Shown one piece after another: positions 28,061 to 35,802 of a stretch of DNA of 64,000 nucleotides. Both the position numbers and the translations under genes were made by a program. Source of the stretch: Mycolicibacterium bacteremicum (GTDB taxonomy: Bacteria > Actinomycetota > Actinomycetes > Mycobacteriales > Mycobacteriaceae); NCBI RefSeq assembly GCF_002086115.1, contig NZ_MVHJ01000005.1, positions 225,532 to 289,531 on the forward strand, written 5' to 3'. Numbering within the stretch: position 1 is the stretch's first letter; the number at the start of each line of letters is the position of its first letter. The notes beneath the pieces are model-generated. The model made no database searches. It saw only the letters and a list, made by a program, of their open reading frames with translations, and was not told the DNA's origin.

Positions 28061-28720
28061 GGTTCTGTGATTGACAAACCATGCCGCGGCCTGCGCAAGG
28101 ACGCCGAGCGCAACCGACAGCGGGTGCTGACGGCTGCGCGCGAGCTGTTCGCGATCAAGGGCATGGAAGCCACGCTCAACGATGTCGCCCACCACGCCGG
28201 GGTCGGCGTCGGCACCGTCTACCGCCGCTTCGCCACCAAGGAGGACCTGGTCGAGGCGATCTTCGAGGATGGTATCGCCGAAGTGGTGGCACTGGCCGAA
28301 AAGGCACTACAGCACGAGAATTCGTGGGACGGGTTCGTTTGGTTCGTCGAGCGGCAGTGCGAGCTCGCCGCCACCGACCGCGGTCTGCGGGAGATGATCT
28401 ACAGCCGGGCCTACGGCGGCGACCGCGTCGACTGTGCGCGTGAGGAATTGGTGCCGCTGGTCTACCGGCTCGTCGAACGCGCCCGTCGCGACGGCTATCT
28501 GCGCCCGGACATCCAGCACCCGGACACCCCCATCATCGGGCTGCTGGCCGGCACCGTCAGTGAGTGGGCCGGCCATGTCGAGCCCGAGTTGTGGCGCCGC
28601 TACGTCGCGCTGCTGCTGGAGGGCATGCGCAACCGCCCCGATATCAAACCGCTCGGGGTCGATCCGCTCAACGAAGGGCAGATGCACGAGGCCATGCACG
28701 GCTGGGACCCCGCGAGCTGA
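28058..28720 (+). CDS. TetR-family regulator divergent from mmpS-mmpL
   Basis: 220 residues. The DNA-binding region RQRVLTAARELFAIKGMEATLNDVAHHAGVGVGTVYRRFATKEDLVEAI is a clear TetR N-terminus. The GTG at 28058 is used here, with a GTG at 28067 as an alternative. Position and orientation make it the likely local repressor of the mmpS-mmpL-DUF732-DUF5078 operon, as with other mycobacterial TetR/MmpL pairs. Ligand unknown. Confidence 0.88.
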   Translation: MGSVIDKPCRGLRKDAERNRQRVLTAARELFAIKGMEATLNDVAHHAGVGVGTVYRRFATKEDLVEAIFEDGIAEVVALAEKALQHENSWDGFVWFVERQCELAATDRGLREMIYSRAYGGDRVDCAREELVPLVYRLVERARRDGYLRPDIQHPDTPIIGLLAGTVSEWAGHVEPELWRRYVALLLEGMRNRPDIKPLGVDPLNEGQMHEAMHGWDPAS

Positions 28721-28729
28721 CGTGCCGGC

Positions 28730-30151
28730 TCACCCGTACGCGGGATAGCGGCCCTCCCAGATGGCGAGTTGCTCGCTGCGGTGGCCATGGACGATCCGGC
28801 GGTGCGGACCGAGCAGCATCGTCGCTCCCCCGTAAGCGTCGTAGCGTTCCCACGGGTCTGCGCCATGGATGAACTCCAGCCACCGGTCCTGCACCTCGTC
28901 CGACATCCGGCGCGCGGCGGCGTCGGCGCCGGCCAACGCGGGCGCGGCGTCGAGGTTGCCGAACACCAACGGCAGGCACGAATCGTGGCAGGCCCCGAAG
29001 CCGGTGCGCGGTGACGGCCACTGCAGTTCGTAGCGGAACACCGGGTTGCCGCGCTCGGCATGCGCCCGGACGAACTGCTCGGTCGGTGCGGTGAAGTGGT
29101 AGTCGGTGACCATCGCACTCGCGATATCGCGCGGCGTATCGTGCTCGGCGCGGTAGGTCGTCAGTACCGCGTCGATGTCGCGGCCGTCCCCGGCAAGTGC
29201 CGCTGCCCGGTCCCGCACGTATTGCTCGGTGAAGACGCCGTCATCGATCGCCGCGTCGAAGATCCGCCATTCGTCCCGGGTGGTTCCGGCCAGGATCGGG
29301 ATGCCGGGCATCGCGCGAATCCGCGCCGTCACCAGCGGGTGCTCGACGATCACGTCACCATCGACGCACGGATGGAACGGACCCTGGGGCGGCACGAATC
29401 CGGTGTCGATGCCCCGTTGTACGGCCAGGATCTGCTCGACACCGGCATCGCCGATGTTCGGTACCTGCGCGGCCACCGACGCGGCGGCCGCGGTGGATCG
29501 GACCCGCTCCAGGCCGCCGCTCTGCAGGATCGCGCGATCGAAGAGCTCACACCCGCCGGCCAGTAGCGCCGCGACGGCCACCGCACCGGAGGATTGCCCG
29601 GCCACCGTGATGGCCCCGGGATCGCCGCCGAAGGCGCCGATCTGCTCGCGCACCCACCTCAGCGCGTGCTGTTGATCGCGCAGGGCCAGGTTGGTCGAGT
29701 CCGGGCCGTGGCGCTCGGGGGCGTAGAGCGAACCCAGCACCCCCAGCCGGAAGTTCAGCGTCACCACCACGATGTCACCGCGGCGGGCCAGCCGGGCCCC
29801 GTCGAGCAGCGGCGCCGACCCGTGGCCCTGTGCCTGCCCGCCGCCGTGCAGGAAGACCAGCACCGGCCGCCGGCTGTCGTCGACCGCGGGCGTCCAGATG
29901 TTGAGCGTGAGGCAGTCCTCGCTCATGGTCAGACCGCGCTTGGCCAGCCGTTCGGCTGTGATGTCCTGGGGTGCGATCGCACCGAACTCGGTCGCAGCGC
30001 GCACCCCGGTCCAGGACGGCGCGGGTTGCGGCGGGCGCCACCGGTATCGGCCGACCGGCGCCGCGGCGTACGGCACACCGCGGAAGGCGAGGACGTCACC
30101 GGACCTGTCGCCGCGCAAGGTCCCGTTCGCGGTGTGCGCGACGACGGTCAC
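28730..30151 (-). CDS. Type B carboxylesterase
   Basis: 473 residues of the alpha/beta-hydrolase carboxylesterase family. Oxyanion hole HGGG at 102-105, EDCLTLNIW at 78-86 and the nucleophile Ser187 in GQSSG, where the family usually has GESAG. The GTG start overlaps the stop of the VOC gene (GTGA). As last gene of a five-gene coupled operon it probably hydrolyses an ester intermediate of the same pathway. Confidence 0.9.
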   Translation of the reverse strand: MTVVAHTANGTLRGDRSGDVLAFRGVPYAAAPVGRYRWRPPQPAPSWTGVRAATEFGAIAPQDITAERLAKRGLTMSEDCLTLNIWTPAVDDSRRPVLVFLHGGGQAQGHGSAPLLDGARLARRGDIVVVTLNFRLGVLGSLYAPERHGPDSTNLALRDQQHALRWVREQIGAFGGDPGAITVAGQSSGAVAVAALLAGGCELFDRAILQSGGLERVRSTAAAASVAAQVPNIGDAGVEQILAVQRGIDTGFVPPQGPFHPCVDGDVIVEHPLVTARIRAMPGIPILAGTTRDEWRIFDAAIDDGVFTEQYVRDRAAALAGDGRDIDAVLTTYRAEHDTPRDIASAMVTDYHFTAPTEQFVRAHAERGNPVFRYELQWPSPRTGFGACHDSCLPLVFGNLDAAPALAGADAAARRMSDEVQDRWLEFIHGADPWERYDAYGGATMLLGPHRRIVHGHRSEQLAIWEGRYPAYG

Positions 30152-30654
30152 GGGCGCCCGGTCAGCGGATGATCCTGCGCCATGGCGCCGTTGAGGATCC
30201 GGGTCATGAATTCGCGGCCCTTGAAGCTCATCACCTCAACCCGCATGCCGCTGCGAGGATCGCGCAGGAACGCCACCCCGGCGCCGGTGCGCTCGAGCTC
30301 CCACCCCTGGCCCTGTAACCGGGCGACGTCATCGCGCCAGCGCTGCGCGTAGTACCCGAGATGGTGCATGCCGCCGTGTGCCGGCTCGGCGAAGATCGAA
30401 TCGGGGTCGGCGACCACCTCGATCAGTTCCAGATACGGTGGGCCACCGGTGGAGAACGCGATCCGCACCGCATTGTCGTCCGGCGATCCGTCCGGGCGGG
30501 TGAAGCCGCTGCGCATCTCGAACGGTGGCGCCCAGCTGATCTGCACGGCCGCCGACAGCGACTCCATCGCCTCGGTCAGGTCGGGAACGAGGTGGCCGAC
30601 GTGGTAGACGTTGTCGAAGGCCGACGCGGCGAGTGTTGCCAGGGTGGGGTCCAT
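30148..30654 (-). CDS. VOC/glyoxalase-like protein
   Basis: 168 residues. YHVGHLVPDLTEAM at the start and MHHLGYYAQRW near residue 96 give the two metal-ligand His positions of a vicinal-oxygen-chelate fold (glyoxalase, dioxygenase, epimerase or lyase). The substrate is not predictable. It starts 1 nt after the stop of the DUF1214 gene and overlaps the esterase start. Confidence 0.8.
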   Translation of the reverse strand: MDPTLATLAASAFDNVYHVGHLVPDLTEAMESLSAAVQISWAPPFEMRSGFTRPDGSPDDNAVRIAFSTGGPPYLELIEVVADPDSIFAEPAHGGMHHLGYYAQRWRDDVARLQGQGWELERTGAGVAFLRDPRSGMRVEVMSFKGREFMTRILNGAMAQDHPLTGRP

Positions 30655-30655
30655 G

Positions 30656-31900
30656 TCAGATCCGGTATCTGTTGCGGATGGCGTCGAAGCGTGCGTGTAG
30701 TTGCTCGGCCCGCTCTGCGGCGGTGACCCGTCGGGTGTCGGCGGGCAGCACGTTGTCCAGGTCGCTCAGCGCGACGACGGTGGTGCTCACCGCGGGTAAT
30801 TGCCGGCTGCCGATGACGCGCATGGTGAGGTAGCCTGCGCCGAACTGCTGGGTGTCGATCCAGTTGTGCACGCCGGGGTCGTTGTGCGCCATCACCATTC
30901 GGACCCTTCCGTCGGCGTCGACGGCCGACCGGCTCGGTGTGTAGCTCACCGGCCGGTACAGATAGTCCATGCTGTTCCAGAACGCCCCCATGTTGGTCAG
31001 CATCCAGAACTCACCGGCGTCGGCGAACTCGAAGATCAGGGCCTCATCGGGTTTCAGCTCCCACGGCATGGTGACGATGAGTCGGCCGCGGCGGGCATCG
31101 CGCTGCTCGGCGGTGCCGGTGAAGCGGGCGCCGGGGAAGACATTGGGCTCGGGCTCGCCGAACAGCGACCCGATCTGCAGTTCGCGATCCGGCCAGTCCG
31201 TCATCGCCCCGGTGAGGAAGTCACCGGCCCACTGCATCGAGGCGATCACCTCCTGCGGTGTCGGTACCGGCCGCGGTTCGGCCATGTCGATGCGCTCGAT
31301 GCTGAACTGCGCCGAGCGCTCCGCCCACGAATCGAAGCCCTGGCGCATGAACAGCTTGCGTGAACCGGGGGTGGTCGGCAGCCAATTCTGTTCGCGCGGT
31401 CGGCCACCGACGTAGAGGACGAAGCTCCCGTCGGGCTCGGTGACCAGGTCGTCGCCGGTGATATTGGCTTCGGGAGTGTCACCGAAGGGTTCGTGCAGGT
31501 TCGGGTGGTCGGCGCCGTAGTAGACGTCCCTGTCGGGCCGCGGCCCCTGCACGGTGAAGTTGATGAACCGGGCGGTGCCCCGGTCACCGGCTATCCGGTA
31601 GGCCGACGTGCCGTCGATCCAGGCCTGTAGATAGACGAAGTCGGCATTGTCGCCGCCGAGCTTGCGGGCCGGGCCGCAGAACGGGTGCACCACCGGGTAG
31701 CGGGTGTTCTTGGTTTCCAACGCGAGATCGTATGCCTGACCCAGATTCTGCGTCAGGTAGCGGAACGCGTCGGCACGCTGCAGGGCGTTGGCCGGTGAGG
31801 TGTCCTTGAACGCCTGGTCCCCGGCGGCCTTGAGCCGGTCGCAGAACTGATGCCACGCCGTGCGCAGCGCCTCGTCGTCCGCGGTGTCACCGAAGGCCAT
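30656..31900 (-). CDS. DUF1214 domain protein
   Basis: 414 residues. The C-terminal half (GRLIVTMPWELKPDEALIFEFADAGEFW and VSYTPSRSAVDADGRVRMVMAHNDPGVHNWIDT) matches the DUF1214 pattern found in many mycobacterial catabolic gene sets. Function is unknown. It has no signal peptide. The ATG overlaps the sulfotransferase stop (TGATG). Confidence 0.83.
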   Translation of the reverse strand: MAFGDTADDEALRTAWHQFCDRLKAAGDQAFKDTSPANALQRADAFRYLTQNLGQAYDLALETKNTRYPVVHPFCGPARKLGGDNADFVYLQAWIDGTSAYRIAGDRGTARFINFTVQGPRPDRDVYYGADHPNLHEPFGDTPEANITGDDLVTEPDGSFVLYVGGRPREQNWLPTTPGSRKLFMRQGFDSWAERSAQFSIERIDMAEPRPVPTPQEVIASMQWAGDFLTGAMTDWPDRELQIGSLFGEPEPNVFPGARFTGTAEQRDARRGRLIVTMPWELKPDEALIFEFADAGEFWMLTNMGAFWNSMDYLYRPVSYTPSRSAVDADGRVRMVMAHNDPGVHNWIDTQQFGAGYLTMRVIGSRQLPAVSTTVVALSDLDNVLPADTRRVTAAERAEQLHARFDAIRNRYRI

Positions 31901-33051
31901 CAGCGCCTCGTCTCGATGTCGATGCCGAATTTCTCCCGATACTCGGCGAATTCGTCGTGCAGTGCCTGCACCGGGATCGGCAGGACGTCGGTGGAGTAGG
32001 TGAACTTGCCGTGCCGATCCCCGCGGTTGGTGACCAGGTAGTCGCGCATCGCCTGCTCTGCGTCGGCCGGGAAGCTCAGTCCGGCGAAGTCATAGAAGCC
32101 GCCGATGGCGGCGACCGGGTCGGTGACGAAGTCGCGGTAGCGCACGTGGTGGATGCGCGGGTCATCGACGAGTGGATCACTGAGGTAGGCGTGGAAGTTC
32201 GCCCGCGACCCCTCGATGGTGTCGGTGGCGTACCGGGTCCAGTCCAGGGTCCCGGCGAGGCTTTCGTTGATCTGTCCGAATGCCACGATCTGCGAGGCGA
32301 GCACCTGCACCGGGTCGCGGTGCACCCAGATGATGCGGGCGTCGGGGTAGGTGTCGAATAGTGCCTGCAGACGCCGGCCGTGGAAACCCTTGAGCACCCA
32401 GCGTTTCGGTGGCCGGGCATGCTGGATGTGCTGCAGCATCATGCGGTGCAGGGCGTACTGGGCCCGATGGTCCTGGGCGAAGTTCTGGATCGTCATCGGG
32501 ACCCGCCACCACGCACTGGGATTGGTGGCGCGGAAATCGAAGGCCCAGGTGCGTTCGCATTCGGGCAGCCCGGCACCCAGCAGGTCGTTGTAGGGGTGGC
32601 TGATGATCCACGGCGGGATGCGGTCCAGGATCTCGCGCCAGTCGTCGTCGGCCTGGGCCCGGCGCGGGTCGTCGTCGGCGGCCGGCCCGGGTGGCGGTGA
32701 CGGGTACATCACCTCCCAGAACCGCAGCGCCCGCGAGTCCCGGTCCTCGGCGAGCAGGGCGTGCAACAGCGTTGTGCCCGAACGGGGCTCGCCGGTGGCG
32801 AACAGCGGGGCGGTGATCTGCTCGTCGCGCAGCGCCGGATTCGCGTGATCGGCCATGAAGGACAGCCGGCTGGTGAGCAGGCCCGTGATGGTGTGCGCGG
32901 CGGCCCGCACCCCGGTGCCGTCGAGTCCGGCGTCGTTGATGCGGTCGACGACCTGCGCCACCCGCGCGGGCAGGGTGTCATCACCGAAGTCGTCGAGGCC
33001 GGTCGCGTCCCGCGCGTCGGCGATGAGGACGTCGGCGTCCAGAGGTGTCAT
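31900..33051 (-). CDS. Sulfotransferase-family protein
   Basis: 383 residues. The PAPS 5'-phosphosulfate loop is GEPRSGTTLLHALL (near residue 95), and the 3'-phosphate region is IIWVHRDPVQVLAS. These are the marks of the large sulfotransferase family expanded in mycobacteria. The ATG at 33051 overlaps the stop of the LLM gene as ATGA. A much longer open frame upstream only overlaps the LLM gene and is rejected. The acceptor is unknown. Confidence 0.87.
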   Translation of the reverse strand: MTPLDADVLIADARDATGLDDFGDDTLPARVAQVVDRINDAGLDGTGVRAAAHTITGLLTSRLSFMADHANPALRDEQITAPLFATGEPRSGTTLLHALLAEDRDSRALRFWEVMYPSPPPGPAADDDPRRAQADDDWREILDRIPPWIISHPYNDLLGAGLPECERTWAFDFRATNPSAWWRVPMTIQNFAQDHRAQYALHRMMLQHIQHARPPKRWVLKGFHGRRLQALFDTYPDARIIWVHRDPVQVLASQIVAFGQINESLAGTLDWTRYATDTIEGSRANFHAYLSDPLVDDPRIHHVRYRDFVTDPVAAIGGFYDFAGLSFPADAEQAMRDYLVTNRGDRHGKFTYSTDVLPIPVQALHDEFAEYREKFGIDIETRR

Positions 33052-34172
33052 GGCGTGCTCCCTGTGCGTGCCAACAGAAGGTCTTCGACCGCACGCACCT
33101 TGCGTGCGGAGTCGGCGGCGAAGGCGCGCCCGGCCATGCCGCTGTAGTCGAGCACCGAAACGACGTGGGCGCCCGCCTCGCCGAACGCGCCGATCTGTTC
33201 GGCGACCTGCTCCGGGGTGCCGTGCGGCACGACCGACAGGATGGCGGCCGGGTCGACCTGCTCGAAGAGTGTGAGCAGCCGGTCGCGGGTGAGCACGCGC
33301 GGATCGATGTCCTGGATGCCGCGCCAGCGCTCCCCCATCGGGTGGCGGTGTCCGGCCTCGGCCAGCGCGTCGGCAGTGAGTTGCAGCACCAGCGATTTCA
33401 CCAGCGGGCGGCGCAGGATTTCGGTCAGCTCTTCGGGTTCGCCGATGAGGCAGACCACCATCTTGGCCGCGGTGATGGCCTGCGGATCGCGGCCGGCCCG
33501 CTCGGCTGCCTCCCGGATGGTGGCCAACTGGGCGGCATAGGTGTCCGGGCCGGCACTGCCGGTCGGCCACCAGCCGTCGCCGAGTTCCCCGACGAGTTCC
33601 AACATCCGTGGGCCGTTGGCGCCGATCCAGATCGGCGGCGGCCCGCTGGTGTGCGGCTCGGTGTCCAGCCGGGCGTGCGTGAGGGTGAAGAACCGGCCTG
33701 CGACGTCGACCGGTCCGTCGGCAGCCCACAGCAGCTTGATCAGCCGCACCGCCTCGGCGAACCGGCTGACCCGGGCGGACTCGTCGAAGCCGTACGGCGT
33801 CAGGTTTTCCCGTTCGCCGGCGCCGAGTCCGAGGATGAACCGGCCCTGGGAGATATGGCTCAGCGTCAGCGCCGACTGCGCGAGCATCACCGGGTGGCGG
33901 CGGACGGTGTCGAGCACGCTGGTGGCGATGCGGGTGCCGGTGGTGCGGGCCGCGACGGCACCGGCCAGCGCGACGGTGTCCAGGTAGCGATGCGGCGACG
34001 GCGAGACCTGCGCGAGGTCGGTGAATTCGGGGGTCCAGATCGAGTCCGGCCAGAAGCTCACCAGGTGGTCGGGCAGCCACAGGGAGTGATAGCGCCCGTC
34101 GTCGAGGGCATCGAGTCCGGTGAGGTCGAGCGGCAGGGTCGTCCGGAAGAACGAGGCCAGCTCCAGGGGCAT
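33048..34172 (-). CDS. LLM-class F420-type oxidoreductase, phthiodiolone ketoreductase-like
   Basis: 374 residues of the luciferase-like monooxygenase fold. The motifs GRFILGLGAGERENLTPYG and HPMGERWRGIQDI strongly recall the M. tuberculosis phthiodiolone ketoreductase Rv2951c, so coenzyme F420 use is likely. It is the first gene of the five-gene coupled operon, and a CTGTGC/GCACAG inverted repeat (34215-34235) lies upstream. No PDIM or PGL synthesis genes are near, so the substrate is probably different. Confidence 0.85.
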   Translation of the reverse strand: MPLELASFFRTTLPLDLTGLDALDDGRYHSLWLPDHLVSFWPDSIWTPEFTDLAQVSPSPHRYLDTVALAGAVAARTTGTRIATSVLDTVRRHPVMLAQSALTLSHISQGRFILGLGAGERENLTPYGFDESARVSRFAEAVRLIKLLWAADGPVDVAGRFFTLTHARLDTEPHTSGPPPIWIGANGPRMLELVGELGDGWWPTGSAGPDTYAAQLATIREAAERAGRDPQAITAAKMVVCLIGEPEELTEILRRPLVKSLVLQLTADALAEAGHRHPMGERWRGIQDIDPRVLTRDRLLTLFEQVDPAAILSVVPHGTPEQVAEQIGAFGEAGAHVVSVLDYSGMAGRAFAADSARKVRAVEDLLLARTGSTP

Positions 34173-34317
34173 GAGCGGAAATTACCGCAGGATCGACGCG
34201 GCGTCCCCGGAATGCTGTGCATTCGCTCAGCACAGGTCGAATCGGCGCCGAATGTGAATCCTCGACGGGTTCTGCCGCGTTTGACCGCAGAGCCTTCACA
34301 CTCGACGCAACGAGAAA

Positions 34318-34344
34318 GGGCCCCGGGCGAAAAGCCCGGGACCC
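34318..34344 (-). terminator. Intrinsic terminator after the tRNA gene
   Basis: An 11-bp stem (GGGCCCCGGGC with GCCCGGGACCC, one mismatch) closes a GAAAA loop. On the minus strand it lies 10 nt after the CCA-type 3' end of the tRNA fragment and is followed by CTTTCTCG. It is the natural terminator of the host tRNA gene and confirms that the host sequence lies on this side of the junction. Confidence 0.8.
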
Positions 34345-34354
34345 TCTCAATACG

Positions 34355-34378
34355 TGGAGCTAAGGGGATTCGAACCCC
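34355..34378 (-). tRNA. 3' end of a tRNA gene (probably tRNA-Ala): phage attachment site
   Basis: On the minus strand the 24 nt run from the T-stem (GGGGTTCGAATCCCC) through the acceptor strand to TTAGCTCCA. The acceptor end fits tRNA-Ala genes (GGGGCTA... 5' end). To the right the sequence stops resembling a tRNA: no anticodon or D arm can be found. This is the usual remnant left when an integrase recombines in the 3' half of a tRNA gene. The core may extend further left. Confidence 0.8.
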
Positions 34379-34469
34379 AGGCTATCAAGGCGAAACGGGT
34401 CCTGACCTGCGATTGAACACCTCAGCCGGAATCACCCAAGATTCCCCGACTCCTGCGGAAATGCGAACC

Positions 34470-34490
34470 CGTGCTGTCCGCGACAGCACG
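34470..34490. repeat. Perfect 9-bp hairpin near the att site
   Basis: CGTGCTGTC and GACAGCACG pair around a CGC loop. It lies between the att core and the lipoprotein gene and could be an operator, an arm-type integration site or a terminator. No U-tract follows. Confidence 0.5.
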
Positions 34491-34520
34491 AATCAGAACG
34501 ATCTTGACGCTGTCGGCAAT

Positions 34521-34904
34521 ATGATTCCCCGTATGGGGAGACGGGTAGCGGCCGGGGTGTTGGTAGCAGTATTCGCGACAGGGTGCGGGACGACGACACG
34601 GATGGATTCCGGCACTTCCGATGACATACCCCGGATTTCTCGTGTGCCGATCACGACACCGACTAAGCCTGCCAACCCGGACGCCGTGTTCGAGGCGGGT
34701 GTGGAGTCGCTTCCGATCCCGTACGAGGACGCGCGGCTGTTGGCGATCTCGTCGTGCCTGGCGTTCAAGCAGAACCCGGGAACCAGCTTCTCAAGCGCTG
34801 TCCGTCAGATCGGGCAGCGGCAGGCGTGGACGCCGGAGCAGTCTCGGGTGTTTCTGAATGCGACGGTGGAGGCGTATTGCCCGGAGTACATCGGCGGATC
34901 TTGA
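34521..34904 (+). CDS. Prophage lipoprotein with DUF732-like domain
   Basis: 127 residues from the ATG at 34521 (another ATG at 34533). The signal sequence ends VFATGC with Cys22 as the probable lipid anchor. The mature end DARLLAISSCLAFKQNP and VFLNATVEAYCPEY has the two-Cys DUF732 pattern common in mycobacteria. It is the first gene inside the att site and faces away from the host, against the phage late genes. This suggests a moron expressed in the lysogen, perhaps acting at the cell surface (inference). Confidence 0.7.
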   Translation: MIPRMGRRVAAGVLVAVFATGCGTTTRMDSGTSDDIPRISRVPITTPTKPANPDAVFEAGVESLPIPYEDARLLAISSCLAFKQNPGTSFSSAVRQIGQRQAWTPEQSRVFLNATVEAYCPEYIGGS

Positions 34905-35043
34905 AATTGGGTGGAACCGAATGCCTGCCGGCTGCGTCTTTGTGTGTGTGAGGGATGAGACACGGTGGGTGAAACTAGTGTTGCGGGAGTTGGCGGTGGC
35001 TTTAGACGTGGACGACCGACCACCAGATCCGCCTGATTTCGGC

Positions 35044-35205
35044 TCAGGCCTGCGTTCGGCGTAGGTCGTCCTCCCACACGACTGACGCTTTGAACGCCGC
35101 AATGTGGGACGGGTTGATGCAATTCAAGTGGTCGCGCTTGAGGCAACTACCGCAACGACAGGTGCATATCGAGTCGAAGTACGGGGATGTTGGGGACTGG
35201 CCCAT
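35044..35205 (-). CDS. Small Cys-rich phage protein
   Basis: 53 residues from the ATG at 35205. Residues 14-30 contain CTCRCGSCLKRDHLNC, which could bind zinc. A perfect TATAAT on the minus strand (35217-35212) lies only 6 nt upstream of the ATG, so the mRNA may begin at or near the start codon. The last residues KASVVWEDDLRR recall small mycobacteriophage proteins of unknown function. A longer open frame upstream looks non-coding. Confidence 0.6.
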   Translation of the reverse strand: MGQSPTSPYFDSICTCRCGSCLKRDHLNCINPSHIAAFKASVVWEDDLRRTQA

Positions 35206-35211
35206 GCCCTC

Positions 35212-35217
35212 ATTATA
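35212..35217 (-). promoter_or_regulatory. Consensus -10 box of a likely leaderless promoter
   Basis: TATAAT on the minus strand, with CTGAAA 16 bp upstream as a fair -35 (4 of 6). The expected transcription start coincides with the ATG at 35205. Such near-consensus SigA promoters with no leader are common in mycobacteria and fit expression from the prophage. Confidence 0.6.
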
Positions 35218-35234
35218 CCGCCTAGCTGCGCGTT

Positions 35235-35480
35235 TCAGCGTTCGTCGGGTCCGGTGCGGATCCGGCAACCAGCGGTGAGGGGTGGGCCGTACACGGTGTC
35301 CCCGCAGTCGGGTTCCCGGCACCACCAGGTGGAGTGCCTGACACCGCAGTCGCAAGGGACGGTGCCGACGAGGACACGTCCGGGACCTAACCAATGCCCC
35401 CGCCCACAGGTGCTGGGGGCTGCTTGAGCCCACTGCCCGCGTGGTGTCAGGTACAGCTCACCGGGCTCAGGGTTGGGCAT
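35235..35480 (-). CDS. Small phage protein with zinc-ribbon-like cysteines
   Basis: 81 residues. Cys pairs in STCGRGH, VPCDCG and WWCREPDCG suggest a metal-binding ribbon. The ATG overlaps the stop of the preceding gene as TGATG. Function unknown; it belongs to the small-gene block between the lysis genes and the att site. Confidence 0.65.
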   Translation of the reverse strand: MPNPEPGELYLTPRGQWAQAAPSTCGRGHWLGPGRVLVGTVPCDCGVRHSTWWCREPDCGDTVYGPPLTAGCRIRTGPDER

Positions 35481-35635
35481 CAGGGTAGTTCTTCGACGGT
35501 GACACCCTGAGCCTGCGCGTACCGTTCCGCCTCCTGGCGCTGCTGCTGGGTGAACACCCGGTACCCCCGAAGGTCATGCGGAGTACGCACCAACAGGGTC
35601 AGGTCATGCACGGTGGCGGTGTCACGGGCAGGCAT
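35480..35635 (-). CDS. Small phage protein
   Basis: 51 residues from the ATG at 35635, mostly helical (VFTQQQRQEAERYAQAQG). The longer open frame upstream would run through the terminator hairpin at 35663-35704 and is not used. It is coupled to the next gene by a TGATG overlap. No known function. Confidence 0.6.
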   Translation of the reverse strand: MPARDTATVHDLTLLVRTPHDLRGYRVFTQQQRQEAERYAQAQGVTVEELP

Positions 35636-35662
35636 GGGCTCAGGGTAAACCCCGCCAACGAC

Positions 35663-35704
35663 AAAGCCGCCCCGCGAAAGCCGGGTATGGCTTCCACGGG
35701 GCGG
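35663..35704 (-). terminator. Intrinsic terminator, minus strand
   Basis: CCGCCCCG (35667-35674) pairs with CGGGGCGG (35697-35704), with an inner AAGCC/GGCTT stem. On the minus strand the hairpin is followed by CTTTGTCGTT. It separates the 55-residue gene from the 51-residue gene. Confidence 0.65.
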
Positions 35705-35718
35705 GGTACACAGAGCGG

Positions 35719-35802
35719 ATGAAGAAACGCAGACCCATCGGGCCGATAGGGATTTTGGCGGTTGTCGGGCTGGCGGTGTGGCTGTACCGGAGACGGCGCT
35801 AG
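35719..35802 (+). CDS. Possible 27-residue membrane peptide
   Basis: The ATG at 35719 opens a frame reading MKKRRPIGPIGILAVVGLAV and ending in LYRRRR: a single hydrophobic span between basic ends. It is opposite to its neighbours, and its stop overlaps the stop of the 55-residue gene. No clear ribosome site is seen. It may be real, as phages carry such peptides, or chance. Confidence 0.3.
   Translation: MKKRRPIGPIGILAVVGLAVWLYRRRR

Larger units (their letters stand above)
34173..34520. other. Host/prophage junction, 348 bp without a protein gene
   Basis: From left to right this stretch holds the presumed promoter of the LLM operon with the CTGTGC...GCACAG repeat (34215-34220/34230-34235), a tRNA terminator (34318-34344), a 24-nt tRNA 3' end that acts as the att site (34355-34378), about 90 bp of phage DNA without recognisable features, and a hairpin at 34470-34490. 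No complete tRNA is present. Confidence 0.7.

Noticed and set aside
33052..34350. Long upstream extension of the sulfotransferase
   Set aside because: Pro/Arg-rich shadow of the LLM gene; the ATGA overlap at 33051 marks the true start.
34379..34440. Rest of a tRNA to the right of the 3' fragment
   Set aside because: No anticodon stem or D arm can be folded; CCTGACCTGCGATTGAA looks vaguely tRNA-like but does not fit.
33045..34520. Long upstream extension of the att-side lipoprotein
   Set aside because: It would run through the LLM gene antisense, the tRNA terminator and the att core; the signal peptide begins at 34521 or 34533.
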